Shown here: positions 44,472 to 52,834 of the stretch, one piece after another
Layout of the letters: each line of letters starts with the position of its first letter
How positions within the stretch are numbered: the first letter of the stretch is position 1
From: DATEAV01 sp964575425
GTDB lineage: Bacteria; Chloroflexota; Anaerolineae; Anaerolineales; E44-bin32
Assembly: GCA_964575425.1 (NCBI GenBank)
Contig: CAZNRD010000009.1
Location: 37,262 to 101,261, forward strand
Reading direction: 5' to 3'
Length of the DNA: 64,000 nt
Notes under the pieces: generated by a model
What the model was told of the DNA's origin: nothing
Databases searched by the model: none
What the model saw: the letters and a program-made list of their open reading frames with translations, nothing else
Translations under genes and position numbers: made by a program

Positions 44472-45791
44472 ATGGGAGACTGGCGCCGTCGGGCGTGGGC
44501 GCTGCTCTGGCTGCCGGCGTTCATCCTACAAGGGCCTATCACGGTCTCGCGCAACGAGGCCTACCCCGACTTCCCCAACGAGATCCGGTTCGAGCTGGAG
44601 GCGTCTTCCGGCTCTGTCATCGAGTCCACGGCGGTGGAGTTTGGCACCGATGCCCTGTCCTGCGGACAGGCGACGGCGCGCGCCTACCCCGAGGACTTCG
44701 AGCCGGGGACGACCGTGCGCGCGGAGTGGCTTTGGGACCTGCGCCGCACCGGCGCGCTTCCGCCGGGGACGCAGGTCTGGTGGCGGTGGGTGGTGCGCGA
44801 CTCGAGCGGGTCGGAGCTCGTCACCCCGGTGAAAAGCCTGCGATTCGACGATGCGCGCATTCGCTGGCAATCGATGCGCGAACACGGGATTGCCCTCTAC
44901 TGGCATGAAGGATCGCAAACGTTCGCGCACGGGCTGCTGCAAGCGGGCGTGCAGGCACTGGCGGACCTCGAACGGATGACGGGTGTGACGCTGAGTGCAG
45001 AAACGCGGGTTTACGTCTATGCCTCGTCGCAGGAAATGCAGTCGGCTACGCTCTTTGCCCCCGAGTGGAGTGGTGGGCTGGCGTTCCCTCGCTATCACGC
45101 TGTCTTGTTGGCCGTCTCCCCGGACAGCCTCGACTGGGGCCGGCGCGCCCTGGCTCATGAACTCGCCCACGTCGTCATCGGGTCGTTCACATTCTCCTGC
45201 GTCGACAGCACTCCGCCGTGGGTGAGCGAGGGACTCGCCATGGCCGCCGAAGGACCGCTTGAGGCATACCTCGGGGACTTGCTCGATCGGGCCGTACGTG
45301 AGGACTCCCTGCTCCCGCTCCGTTCCCTTGGCAGCGACTTCTCCGGGAACACCGACCTCGCGCTGCTGGCGTATGCCCAATCGCGGAGCCTGGTGGATTT
45401 CCTAACCCTCCATTGTGGCCAGGCTGCGATGCTTGGGCTGCTGGAGAGGTTCCGAGAGGGACTTCCCGAAGACCAGGCGTTGCGTGAGTCGTTCGGAGTG
45501 GACCGAGACGGGTTGGAGACAGCCTGGCGCGCGTGGCTGGGGGCGGGTCTTCTGCCGACCGCAGTGAGCGCGGGCGCGGAGGCGACACGAACGCCCTACC
45601 CAACCTTCGCGCCGATCACTGGCCCGGCCCAACCGGCGACAGCGACGCCATCCGGTGAGGAGCCGCTTCACGCGCTCGATCCAGCGTGGTTGATCGCTGC
45701 GGCTGTCGCAGGCGTGGCACTTGTGGTCGTCGTGGGCGCTGGAGCTGGCGTGCTGTGGTGGATGCGTCAGCGTGGCAGGCCTGGCAGCTGA
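44472..45791 (+). CDS. Secreted gluzincin-like peptidase (peptidase MA-like) with C-terminal membrane anchor
   Basis: A 439-residue protein. An N-terminal signal segment (RRRAWALLWLPAFILQ) precedes an extracellular part. A beta-rich region follows, then a zinc metallopeptidase core with ALAHELAHVVIGSF (HExxH) and the third ligand Glu in PPWVSEGLAMAAEG. YVYASSQEMQ precedes it, as in peptidase MA-like proteins. A Thr/Pro-rich linker leads to a hydrophobic helix at about 405-430 (LIAAAVAGVALVVVVGAGAGVLWW) and a basic tail, so it is anchored with the peptidase outside. TACAAT lies upstream at 44440-44445 as a possible -10 box. The substrate is unknown. Confidence 0.75.
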   Translation: MGDWRRRAWALLWLPAFILQGPITVSRNEAYPDFPNEIRFELEASSGSVIESTAVEFGTDALSCGQATARAYPEDFEPGTTVRAEWLWDLRRTGALPPGTQVWWRWVVRDSSGSELVTPVKSLRFDDARIRWQSMREHGIALYWHEGSQTFAHGLLQAGVQALADLERMTGVTLSAETRVYVYASSQEMQSATLFAPEWSGGLAFPRYHAVLLAVSPDSLDWGRRALAHELAHVVIGSFTFSCVDSTPPWVSEGLAMAAEGPLEAYLGDLLDRAVREDSLLPLRSLGSDFSGNTDLALLAYAQSRSLVDFLTLHCGQAAMLGLLERFREGLPEDQALRESFGVDRDGLETAWRAWLGAGLLPTAVSAGAEATRTPYPTFAPITGPAQPATATPSGEEPLHALDPAWLIAAAVAGVALVVVVGAGAGVLWWMRQRGRPGS

Positions 45792-45902
45792 GAGAGGCCA
45801 CATGTTGCGCATATCCAACAGGAATTGCCTGGGTGCTACTGGGACCCAGCTGCCTCGGCGATGTAGGGAGGCTTGTTGCGGCTAGCCGGGAGGAAGAAAG
45901 GG

Positions 45903-48032
45903 ATGGCTTCAGGCCGTTTGCGGGAACTTCTGGGTGTGCTTTTAGCGCCAGTGATAGCCGCTGGCGCATGTCGTGGGCCTGAGAGTTACGTGCCCGTGCG
46001 GGGGCAGGCCGGAACCACCGTTGTGAGGCCGAGCGCGGCGACACCCCGCCCCCTGGCGGCAGTTGCATCTGCGCCAGGGATGTACCGCAATGACCTTCTC
46101 GGCATTAGCCTGGACTATCCTGCGGACTGGGAGGAGTTGACAGCTGATCCGGGGAGCGGTGAACTGCTGGCCGTGCGCAGCACCGACCAGACGATCGTGG
46201 TCACCTTGATGACCTACGTCCTCTACTGGGAGGAAGACCTCAAGTCCGTCACTTCCGACTACTTCAATCACATGCCATCTGCGCTGGGCCTGTCGTCGAG
46301 CAGGGAGGTGTCCAGCGATCGAGGTTTTCGCCTGGGCGATGGGAGCGCAGCGTGGCGCATGGTGGGCGAAGGGACCGACGCAGGCGGCGACTGGCTCCGC
46401 TACGACATCGTTGCTGCAGAGCGCAGTGGCCGCGTCTTCTTTCTCACCCTCGTGGCACACCGCGACGTCTACCTCGACCACACCTCCACCCTGGACGCGA
46501 TCCGCGACAGCCTGCAGATCTACCCGCCGCGACCCTACGGCGTGGACCGTTCCAACGCCTTCTTCCTTGCCGAGGAGGAGCCTGAGACGTTCGATCCTGC
46601 ATTGTGGCGAGGCAGCGCCGATGGCATGATCGGCGACCTCTTCAGCGGCTTGGTCCGTCTCGATGCCAGCCTGAAGCCCATACCCGACCTGGCGGAGGGC
46701 TGGGAGGTCAGTGAGGATGGCACGCGCTACACATTTCACCTGCGCCGCGACGTGCTGTTTCACAACGGCGATCCGTTCAGCGCCCGCGATGTCGTCTTCT
46801 CGTGGGAGCGGGCCGCGAGGCCGGAGACTGGCTCGGACACCGTTCTGACCTACCTGGGTGACGTTGCCGGCGTGCGCGCAGTGGCAGCCGGGGAAGCCGA
46901 GCACATCTCCGGCCTGCGGCTCATCGATGACCACACCCTGGAGGTGACTCTCGACGGGCCGAAGGCCTACTTCCTGGCCAAACTCGCCTATCCGACCTCA
47001 TGGATTGTCAACCCGGCAGCGGCCGATCGCATCGAGGTTGAGCCGATCGGCACAGGGCCGTTCACCCTGGCGTGGCATGTGGAAAACCAGGTGGTGATCA
47101 TGGCTCGCAACCCATATTACCACCTCGGCCCTGTCCCGCTGGAGTATGTTGTCTACCTGCTGTACCCGGGACCACTGGTGCGCCTCTACGAAGCCGGCGA
47201 AATCGACCTGGCGTACATCGACGAGGACCTGCTCTCCCGGGCCAACAACCCGCGCGATCCCCTGTATGGGAACGTGCAGCCCACAACCGAGCTTTGCACT
47301 TGGTTCGTCGTCCTGGATGCGACGCGCCCACCCTTCGACGACCCTCTCGTCCGTCGGGCATTCGCCATGGCCGTCGATCGCGAGCGCTATGTCTCGATCG
47401 TCAGCGGGGGCACCGGAGTCGTAGCCAACGGCCTGTATCCCCCGGGCCTGCCGGGTTATGACCCTGTCGTTCGGCCCTTGCCGTACGACCCGGCGGGGGC
47501 GCGAGAACTCCTCAGCCAATCCCCCTATGAAGGCGCGCAGGGCTTGCCGGAGATCGTCTTCACCGTCTCAGGAGCCGGGGGCGATCTCTCGCCGTCGGCG
47601 GCGGTGTTGGTGCAGATGTGGCAGGAGGCATTCGGCGTGAGCGTGCGCGTGGAGCAAGTGGACACGCGTTCGTTTTACGATCAGATCTACGCAGGCAACC
47701 ATGGCCACATGGTGCTGAGCGGATGGTGCGCGGACTATCCGGACCCGGAGAACTTTGCCGACGTGCTGTTCCACTCGGGCAGTCGACAGAACTTCGGCGG
47801 CTATGCCAATGCGGCTGTCGACGAGATGCTTGAGCGGGCGCGGGTGGAAGCCGATGTCGAACAGCGGCTTGCGTTGTACCGGCAGATCGAGCAGCGCCTC
47901 ATTGACGATGCGGCCGCCATCTTCCTGCAGCATTCGGAGGCATACTACACAGTGGTCAAGCCCTATGTGCAGGCCTATGTGAGCGCGCCAATCGGCATTG
48001 CCCAGCACATGAATCTCTCGATCGCCCGCTAG
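45903..48032 (+). CDS. Lipoprotein: PsbP-like domain fused to an SBP_bac_5 peptide-binding domain
   Basis: A 709-residue lipoprotein with a lipobox Cys at about residue 23. Residues of about 55-195 form a small PsbP-like/DUF1795-type domain (GISLDYPADWEELTADPGSG, WLRYDIVAAERSGRVFFLTLVA, LDAIRDSLQIYPP). The rest is a family 5 extracellular solute-binding protein: ETFDPALWRGS, LVRLDASLKPIPDLAEGWEVSEDG, YTFHLRRDVLFHNGDPFSARDVVFSWER, GTGPFTLAWH, and WCADYPDPENFADVLFHSGS near the C terminus. Homologues bind peptides, nickel or sugars. No permease or ATPase gene is adjacent. ATG 45873 is an alternative start. Confidence 0.85.
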   Translation: MASGRLRELLGVLLAPVIAAGACRGPESYVPVRGQAGTTVVRPSAATPRPLAAVASAPGMYRNDLLGISLDYPADWEELTADPGSGELLAVRSTDQTIVVTLMTYVLYWEEDLKSVTSDYFNHMPSALGLSSSREVSSDRGFRLGDGSAAWRMVGEGTDAGGDWLRYDIVAAERSGRVFFLTLVAHRDVYLDHTSTLDAIRDSLQIYPPRPYGVDRSNAFFLAEEEPETFDPALWRGSADGMIGDLFSGLVRLDASLKPIPDLAEGWEVSEDGTRYTFHLRRDVLFHNGDPFSARDVVFSWERAARPETGSDTVLTYLGDVAGVRAVAAGEAEHISGLRLIDDHTLEVTLDGPKAYFLAKLAYPTSWIVNPAAADRIEVEPIGTGPFTLAWHVENQVVIMARNPYYHLGPVPLEYVVYLLYPGPLVRLYEAGEIDLAYIDEDLLSRANNPRDPLYGNVQPTTELCTWFVVLDATRPPFDDPLVRRAFAMAVDRERYVSIVSGGTGVVANGLYPPGLPGYDPVVRPLPYDPAGARELLSQSPYEGAQGLPEIVFTVSGAGGDLSPSAAVLVQMWQEAFGVSVRVEQVDTRSFYDQIYAGNHGHMVLSGWCADYPDPENFADVLFHSGSRQNFGGYANAAVDEMLERARVEADVEQRLALYRQIEQRLIDDAAAIFLQHSEAYYTVVKPYVQAYVSAPIGIAQHMNLSIAR

Positions 48033-48062
48033 GCCATGAGCGGTGAGGAGGGGCGAAGAAGA

Positions 48063-48088
48063 GATGGAGCCGTCGCATGCGACGGCTC
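48063..48088. terminator. Perfect palindrome between convergent genes
   Basis: A 26-base perfect palindrome centred at 48075/48076 (TGGAGCCGTCGCA and its exact complement) lies between the SBP lipoprotein stop and the ATP-grasp stop. On the minus strand it runs into TCTCTTCTTC, which makes a plausible terminator for the ATP-grasp gene, and it may work both ways. Confidence 0.6.
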
Positions 48089-48110
48089 CACGGATTCCGG
48101 GGTGGGGCAG

Positions 48111-49310
48111 CTAGGTGGCTCGGGCCTGCGCGCCCACCGAAGGCCGCACCCGGCTGCGGGAGCGGGGGCGGGTCAGGCTGCCGGGTTCGAACTGCAGGCC
48201 GAAGCGTTCTGCTGCTAGGTAGAGGATTTCGGTGATCAAAACGCCGTAGGGCGTGCTCTCGGCGGCAGCCATCAGGCACAGGTCGCTGATCTCGGGGTTA
48301 AGGCCAGGCAGCGTGTTGATTTCCATCAGGTACGGCTTGCCGTCGGCGCCCAGGCGCAGGTCGACGCGTGAGACGTCGCATGCGCCGATGGCTTCCCCTG
48401 CACGACGCGCCAGGTCGCAAAGTTCCTGCCGAAGTTCATGGGAGATCGGCGCCGGGCACAGGTACTGAGGCGCACCCGCCTCGCCGATGTCGAGGGACTT
48501 GGCATCGTGGCTGTAGATGCCCGGCGTAACGGCCTGGCTGGCCTCAATCTCCATCACCGGGAAGAAGTGGTAGCCGCTGCTGTCATACAGCCATGGGCGG
48601 CGGCGGCGCAGCGGCAGCCCCGGGTTCCCGATGAACCCGACGGTGAACTCCCGCCCGGTGAGAAACTCTTCAACCAATGCCGGCTGGCGATAGGTCCGGA
48701 GCAGGTAGTCCACTCGAGAGCGCAGGTGGCCTTCGTCATGGACAACGGCGCTGGAGTCGATGCCCATGCCGGTGCCCTCGCGCGCGGGCTTGGTGAACAA
48801 GGGGTAGCGGAGGGCCGGGTCGATCGGATCGTCGACGGAGGTGAACTGCTGGAAGCGGGGTGTTGGCAGCCCGTGATCGCGCCAGATGCGTTTCGTCAGC
48901 GTCTTGTCAAGAGAAAGCGCGTTCGCCAGGACGCGTGAGGCAGTGTAGGGGATGCCGAGGAGTTCGCACAGCGCAGGCACCTGTGCCTCGCGCGCGTCAC
49001 CGGAAAGACCCTCTGCGATGTTGAAGCAGATATGGGGTCGGAGTCGGTGGAGTGCTTCAGGCAGCGTGTGATCGGCGGGGAGGAAGGTCGCCCAGTGGCC
49101 ATCGGCTGCCATGGCTTTGGCGATGGCTTCGATGGTGTCGCGCCGGTCGAACTCCGCTCCCGCATCGGGCGGGGCGTCGGCGCCGTAGATGACGTCGACC
49201 TTGAGGTTGGCCAGGATCGCCACTCGCCATGGCGCCTTGAGCCGACCATCGGTGAGCGGCCTGGGACTCGGAGGCTTGTCCACTTCTCCTTGATCTTCGC
49301 GGGTTGTCAT
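48111..49310 (-). CDS. D-alanine--D-alanine ligase-like ATP-grasp protein
   Basis: A 399-residue ATP-grasp enzyme of the Ddl family. LKVDVIYGADAPPDAGAEFD opens the fold, with ICFNIAEGLSGDAREAQVPALCELLGIPYTAS, KPAREGTGMGIDSSAVV (ATP site), LVEEFLTGREFTVGFIG, DLRLGADGKPYLMEINTLPGL and a final PYGVLITEIL. The INTLPGLN stretch is the Mg2+/ATP segment. The N terminus (40 residues) and the basic C-terminal tail are non-conserved. Many such proteins beside envelope genes are peptide or amino-acid ligases other than true Ddl, and no other murein gene is adjacent. A promoter lies upstream. Confidence 0.8.
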   Translation of the reverse strand: MTTREDQGEVDKPPSPRPLTDGRLKAPWRVAILANLKVDVIYGADAPPDAGAEFDRRDTIEAIAKAMAADGHWATFLPADHTLPEALHRLRPHICFNIAEGLSGDAREAQVPALCELLGIPYTASRVLANALSLDKTLTKRIWRDHGLPTPRFQQFTSVDDPIDPALRYPLFTKPAREGTGMGIDSSAVVHDEGHLRSRVDYLLRTYRQPALVEEFLTGREFTVGFIGNPGLPLRRRRPWLYDSSGYHFFPVMEIEASQAVTPGIYSHDAKSLDIGEAGAPQYLCPAPISHELRQELCDLARRAGEAIGACDVSRVDLRLGADGKPYLMEINTLPGLNPEISDLCLMAAAESTPYGVLITEILYLAAERFGLQFEPGSLTRPRSRSRVRPSVGAQARAT

Positions 49311-49434
49311 CTTCCACCTCCCGGGCGCCTGAAGCGCTCCGTTCTCAGTATTCGAGCCCTACTCCGACAGCGCCGGAGAGGGCTCCCGGTGTTCTCGTGC
49401 GGATGCACACGTTTCCATGTCCTACTTGTCGGTT

Positions 49435-49462
49435 ATGATACCTCACATTTTCAGAAAATCAA
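49435..49462 (-). promoter_or_regulatory. Promoter of the ATP-grasp gene
   Basis: On the minus strand TTGATT (49462-49457) and TATCAT (49440-49435) are 16 nt apart in an A+T-rich patch, about 125 nt before ATG 49310. Confidence 0.5.
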
Positions 49463-49541
49463 TATCCGGGCAGCGTGAATCCGGCAGGGGCGTTGACCCG
49501 ATGCAGCACGGTCCATGCGCGCGCGTCAGGCCGTCTGTCGT

Positions 49542-50525
49542 CTACAACTTGAGGATGCGGCTCAGATCGGGGAAGACGAGGTTCTTGCGTCCGCCGCGGG
49601 CGAGCGCGGCGTTGTTGGCCGCCTCGAAGTTGCGATGGACCTCGCGCACGGCCCGCACCTGCCAGCCGGGCGGATCCTGAGAGAAGGTGATGAGCGCGGC
49701 CGTGTAACGCCCGGGCACAAGCAGCAGCGACTGGCCGTCGTCGGTCCGCGTCGCCAGCATGCGGCCAGCCGCGCCTTCGGCTGCCGGAGGCCCGAAGGTT
49801 CCGAGAAGAGCCATCGCCTCCTCGGCCGAAGGTCCCATCGTCCCCTGCAGGAAGAGGCGCTCCCGCGTTTCCATGTCGTAGAGCGCGAAGGCCAGGCATG
49901 CCGCCTCGTTGAGCTGCATCAGGAAGACCGTCTTACCCTCTTCCAGCACGACGCGCCAGCGGTCGCTGCGCGGGTTGGCGGCGTGCAGCCTCAGCGCCAC
50001 CTGACGCTGCTCCATGTAGTGCTTGCGGATCGCCCGATACTGGGTGGCGTTCAAGCGCCCCATGGTGAAGTTCTCTTCGAGGATGGCTAGCTTGCGGTCC
50101 AGCAGCTCGATCCTGGCGCGGATGTCATCGGCGTGGTCTCCCTGTGGAGTGAAGGGAAGCCCGATCTCCGCCTGGGGCGGCATCTCGGCGGCAGGGAGGT
50201 TGGCTGGCTCGATGACCTGTGGCTCGAGGCTGGGGGGCTCTTCTTCGAAGGGCGGGACCTGCCGGCCTGTTAGCTGGGTCAGGTACAGGTCCTGCTGGCG
50301 ATAATACTCGCGGACGGCTCGAAGCTGCTCGAAGCTGATCGCCCCGTCGCAGAAGGCGATGGTCGCAGAGACCAGCCGCTCCCGCGCCAGTTCGAGGCGC
50401 TTCAGCGCCGCCTCGATCTCGGGGATGACGTAGGTCTCGCCTCTGGGCTGCTTCGGCGGCAGCTTCGTGTGCCCGACCTTGTCCCGCGTGTCAACCTCGG
50501 CCTGACCGCTCCGGCGTGCCTGCAT
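49542..50525 (-). CDS. Uncharacterised coiled-coil protein facing the Roadblock cluster
   Basis: A 327-residue protein I do not recognise. Residues of about 30-75 and 130-180 are helical and charged, each with a similar short unit: LERARERLVSATIAFCDGAISFEQLRAVREYY in the first and LDRKLAILEENFTMGRLNATQYRAIRKHY in the second, apparently an internal repeat. The C-terminal 140 residues alternate strands and helices (RWRVVLEEGKTVFLMQLNEA, LAFALYDMETRERLFLQG, SLLLVPGRYTAALITFSQ) in a manner that might hide a Roadblock-like fold. TATCAT 6 nt before ATG 50525 suggests a leaderless message. It is transcribed away from the Roadblock/MglA cluster. Confidence 0.6.
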   Translation of the reverse strand: MQARRSGQAEVDTRDKVGHTKLPPKQPRGETYVIPEIEAALKRLELARERLVSATIAFCDGAISFEQLRAVREYYRQQDLYLTQLTGRQVPPFEEEPPSLEPQVIEPANLPAAEMPPQAEIGLPFTPQGDHADDIRARIELLDRKLAILEENFTMGRLNATQYRAIRKHYMEQRQVALRLHAANPRSDRWRVVLEEGKTVFLMQLNEAACLAFALYDMETRERLFLQGTMGPSAEEAMALLGTFGPPAAEGAAGRMLATRTDDGQSLLLVPGRYTAALITFSQDPPGWQVRAVREVHRNFEAANNAALARGGRKNLVFPDLSRILKL

Positions 50526-50627
50526 GAAGTTATGATACCGCGGCTGGCGCGTTGGGTTCAGAGGACGCTGGTACCAAAGGCAGAGGTACGGAGTGCGGTA
50601 TACTGGGGACCTCCGCAGGAGAGCCAC

Positions 50628-51173
50628 ATGAGACGATCCGCTTCGGCCGCCATCGCAGTGCTGCTGCTGAGCGCCTGCAGCCTGCCTGGAGCGCCCGCCT
50701 CCACTCCCACGCTGACCAGCGATGAGGCCTTGCAGACGGCGCAGGCGATCGCCGACGCCACCCGCCGCGCCGCCTCGCCGACACCCTCACCGACGCCTCC
50801 CACCCCTTCGCCCACGCCCACCCTGGCCACCGAAACGCCGACGGCCACCTCCACGCCCAGCATGGCCATCGTCACCGCCAACTACAACGCCTACGTCCGC
50901 TCCGGCCCAGACGTCTCCTTCAACTGGGTCGACTTCCTGCTCCAGGGGCAGTCGGCACAGGTCGTTGGGCGCTCCGAAAACGCGGCCAGCGGCACATGGT
51001 GGTACATCCGACGGCTCGGGGAAGGGAAGGATGGCTGGGTCTGGAGCGGTGCCGTGACGCTGTCTGGAGACCCTAGCGGAGTTCCCCTGATGGTCTCCCC
51101 GCCAACCGTCACACCGTCTCCCGCACCAGCCGCGTCCCCAACAGTCACTCCCAGCGCCGCGCCGACAACCTAG
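50628..51173 (+). CDS. Lipoprotein with SH3b domain and Thr/Pro/Ser-rich linker
   Basis: A 181-residue lipoprotein with a lipobox Cys at about 17. Then comes a low-complexity Pro/Thr/Ser linker (SPTPSPTPPTPSPTPTLA) at about 50-85, typical of Chloroflexota exported proteins. A bacterial SH3 (SH3b) domain sits at about 88-145 (ANYNAYVRSGPDVSFNWVDFLLQGQ, AQVVGRSEN, WWYIRRLGEGKDGWVW). A second Pro/Thr tail follows. The domain may bind cell wall or a partner protein. AGGAG lies before ATG 50628. It leads into the Roadblock genes but is separated by 118 nt. Confidence 0.75.
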   Translation: MRRSASAAIAVLLLSACSLPGAPASTPTLTSDEALQTAQAIADATRRAASPTPSPTPPTPSPTPTLATETPTATSTPSMAIVTANYNAYVRSGPDVSFNWVDFLLQGQSAQVVGRSENAASGTWWYIRRLGEGKDGWVWSGAVTLSGDPSGVPLMVSPPTVTPSPAPAASPTVTPSAAPTT

Positions 51174-51290
51174 CGTGGCGGCCAGGCTTCTGGCGCGACC
51201 CTTGCAACCTGCTGTAAGGAACGTGTAAGGATTGGCCCTGGGCCAGGTGTGCTATCCTACGCTTGACCCGTGGCAGTCGGAGGGCAGGCC

Positions 51291-51812
51291 ATGGACATTC
51301 CTCCAGGGAGCCACTATCTGAGTACCGGGCTGATGCTGTTCTCTCGCCATGCACAGGCGATCGATCGGGTCCTGGAGGATCTCCGCCGCAAGGTCCCGGC
51401 GAAACTGGCGATGATCGTCTCTCGGGACGGCCAGTTCGTTTCGGCCAGCCGAGAAGGGGGGCGGGACTTGGACTTGGTGGCCCTGGGCTCGCTGATCGCC
51501 GGCGATCTTGCGGCGAGTCAGCGCATCGCCGAGCTGACGGGCATCTACGAAGAGCATCAGGTGGTCCTGCGCGAAGGTAGAGACGGGCTCGTCCTCGTCT
51601 CCGACGCCGGCCCCCACCTGGTCCTATTCATCCTTGCGCCTGGGCACGTGCCGGTGGGCTGGCTGCGACTGCTCGGGCTTGAGGCCGGGAGGCTTCTGGC
51701 CCAGATCGCAGCCACGACCTCCGCGGGCCAGGTTCCCGCGGATGTTCACCTGGATGAGAAGAGCCTGGCCGATCAATTCGACCAGGCACTGGGGGACCTC
51801 TGGCAGGGCTAG
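51291..51812 (+). CDS. Roadblock/LC7 domain protein, first of the cluster
   Basis: A 173-residue Roadblock/LC7 protein. After 25 leader residues, AIDRVLEDLRRKVPAKLAMIVSRDGQFVSASREGG starts the fold; LVALGSLIAGDLAASQRIAELTG, the HQVVLREGRDGLVLVSDAGPHLVLFIL strands and GWLRLLGLEAGRLL complete it. The region after residue 150 is an acidic helix. TTGGCC and TATCCT upstream (51233-51259) may be its promoter. The MglA-like GTPase gene begins 20 nt past its stop, so a GTPase-partner role is likely. Confidence 0.75.
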   Translation: MDIPPGSHYLSTGLMLFSRHAQAIDRVLEDLRRKVPAKLAMIVSRDGQFVSASREGGRDLDLVALGSLIAGDLAASQRIAELTGIYEEHQVVLREGRDGLVLVSDAGPHLVLFILAPGHVPVGWLRLLGLEAGRLLAQIAATTSAGQVPADVHLDEKSLADQFDQALGDLWQG

Positions 51813-51832
51813 CCGGCCAACGGTTGCGCGCC

Positions 51833-52420
51833 ATGTATATCAACTGGGCCCGTCGCGAACTGAACTTGAAGATCGTCTACTATGGCCCTCCGATGAGCGG
51901 CAAGACGACCAATCTCGTCGTCATCCATCAGCGCACCGACCCTGCCCGCCGCGGCGAACTGATTTCGCTCAACACCGAGGACGACCGCACGCTGTACTTC
52001 GATTTCCTGCGCCTTGACCTGAACAAGATCGGAGGCCTGACACCCCGCATCCACCTGTACACGGTGCCCGGACAGCCGACCTATGAAGCGAGCCGGCGGC
52101 TGGTGCTGCGCGGCGCGGATGGCATCGTCTTCGTGGCCGACTCGGCACAGGTGAAGGTGGACGCCAATCTGAATTCGTGGCTGAACATGGTCGGCCACCT
52201 CGAAACGCTGGCGCTTCCTTCTGAGACTATGCCGCTGGTGGTTCAATTCAACAAGCAGGACTTGCCCGATGCCATCCCACCCCAGAGGCTGCGGCAGCTC
52301 CTGGGTGTGAACGGGTATCCGACGTTCGAGGCCGTGGCCACGCAGGGCGTGGGCGTCTTCGACACGCTGAAGAGAATCATCCGTGACGTCGTGCTGAAGC
52401 TGCAGCAGGAGATGGCCTGA
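51833..52420 (+). CDS. MglA-like Ras-family GTPase
   Basis: A 195-residue small GTPase of the MglA class. The P-loop is YYGPPMSGKTTNL (about 16-28), switch II lies after YTVPGQPTY (about 76-84, with PGQ where Ras has DTAGQ), the DGIVFVADS strand follows, and guanine specificity comes from FNKQDLPD (139-146). MYINWARRELNLKIVYYG matches MglA openings closely. In Myxococcus and Thermus MglA partners with MglB (Roadblock) and controls polarity or motility. ATG 51833 is preferred over 51824. It is flanked by Roadblock genes on both sides and ends 18 nt before the next. Confidence 0.92.
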   Translation: MYINWARRELNLKIVYYGPPMSGKTTNLVVIHQRTDPARRGELISLNTEDDRTLYFDFLRLDLNKIGGLTPRIHLYTVPGQPTYEASRRLVLRGADGIVFVADSAQVKVDANLNSWLNMVGHLETLALPSETMPLVVQFNKQDLPDAIPPQRLRQLLGVNGYPTFEAVATQGVGVFDTLKRIIRDVVLKLQQEMA

Positions 52421-52438
52421 CCGGAGAAGGTCGCTCAC

Positions 52439-52831
52439 ATGGTGCTTGCGGATGAGCTGGGGCGGGTGCAAAAAGTGCTGGCCGACATGAATCAGGCCGG
52501 TGGCTTCGCCGTATCCGTCCTCGCAGACCTGCAGGGGCTGACGATCGCCTCGGCCGCGGCGCAGGGGCAGAGGACAGAGGCGCAGGCGGCAGCGGTGGCC
52601 ATGGTGCAGATGACGGTCGCCCAGGCGCGCGAGCAGCTGGGCATGGCGAGCACGGATGAGATCACCCTCTTCGATGCCGAAGGGAGACGGCTTGTCTGCC
52701 GCATCTTCGGGGCAGACAACCGGCGCATGATCCTGGCGGTGGTGATCCCCCACAGACATCTTTCCTACCGCCGCCTGACAAATGCCGCTGTCCGGGCTTT
52801 GGCCCAGATTCTTCAAGAACTGTGGGAGTGA
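52439..52831 (+). CDS. Roadblock/LC7 domain protein (MglB-like), second of the cluster
   Basis: A 130-residue Roadblock domain. The pattern is VLADMNQAGGFAVSVLADLQGLTIAS, then a helix with AVAMVQMTVAQAREQLG, then TDEITLFDAEGRRLVCRIFG and MILAVVIPHRHLSYRRLTNAAVRAL. It is the best candidate MglB-like partner of the GTPase gene that ends 18 nt upstream. The next gene begins 3 nt after its stop, consistent with a single operon. Confidence 0.82.
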   Translation: MVLADELGRVQKVLADMNQAGGFAVSVLADLQGLTIASAAAQGQRTEAQAAAVAMVQMTVAQAREQLGMASTDEITLFDAEGRRLVCRIFGADNRRMILAVVIPHRHLSYRRLTNAAVRALAQILQELWE

Positions 52832-52834
52832 GGC

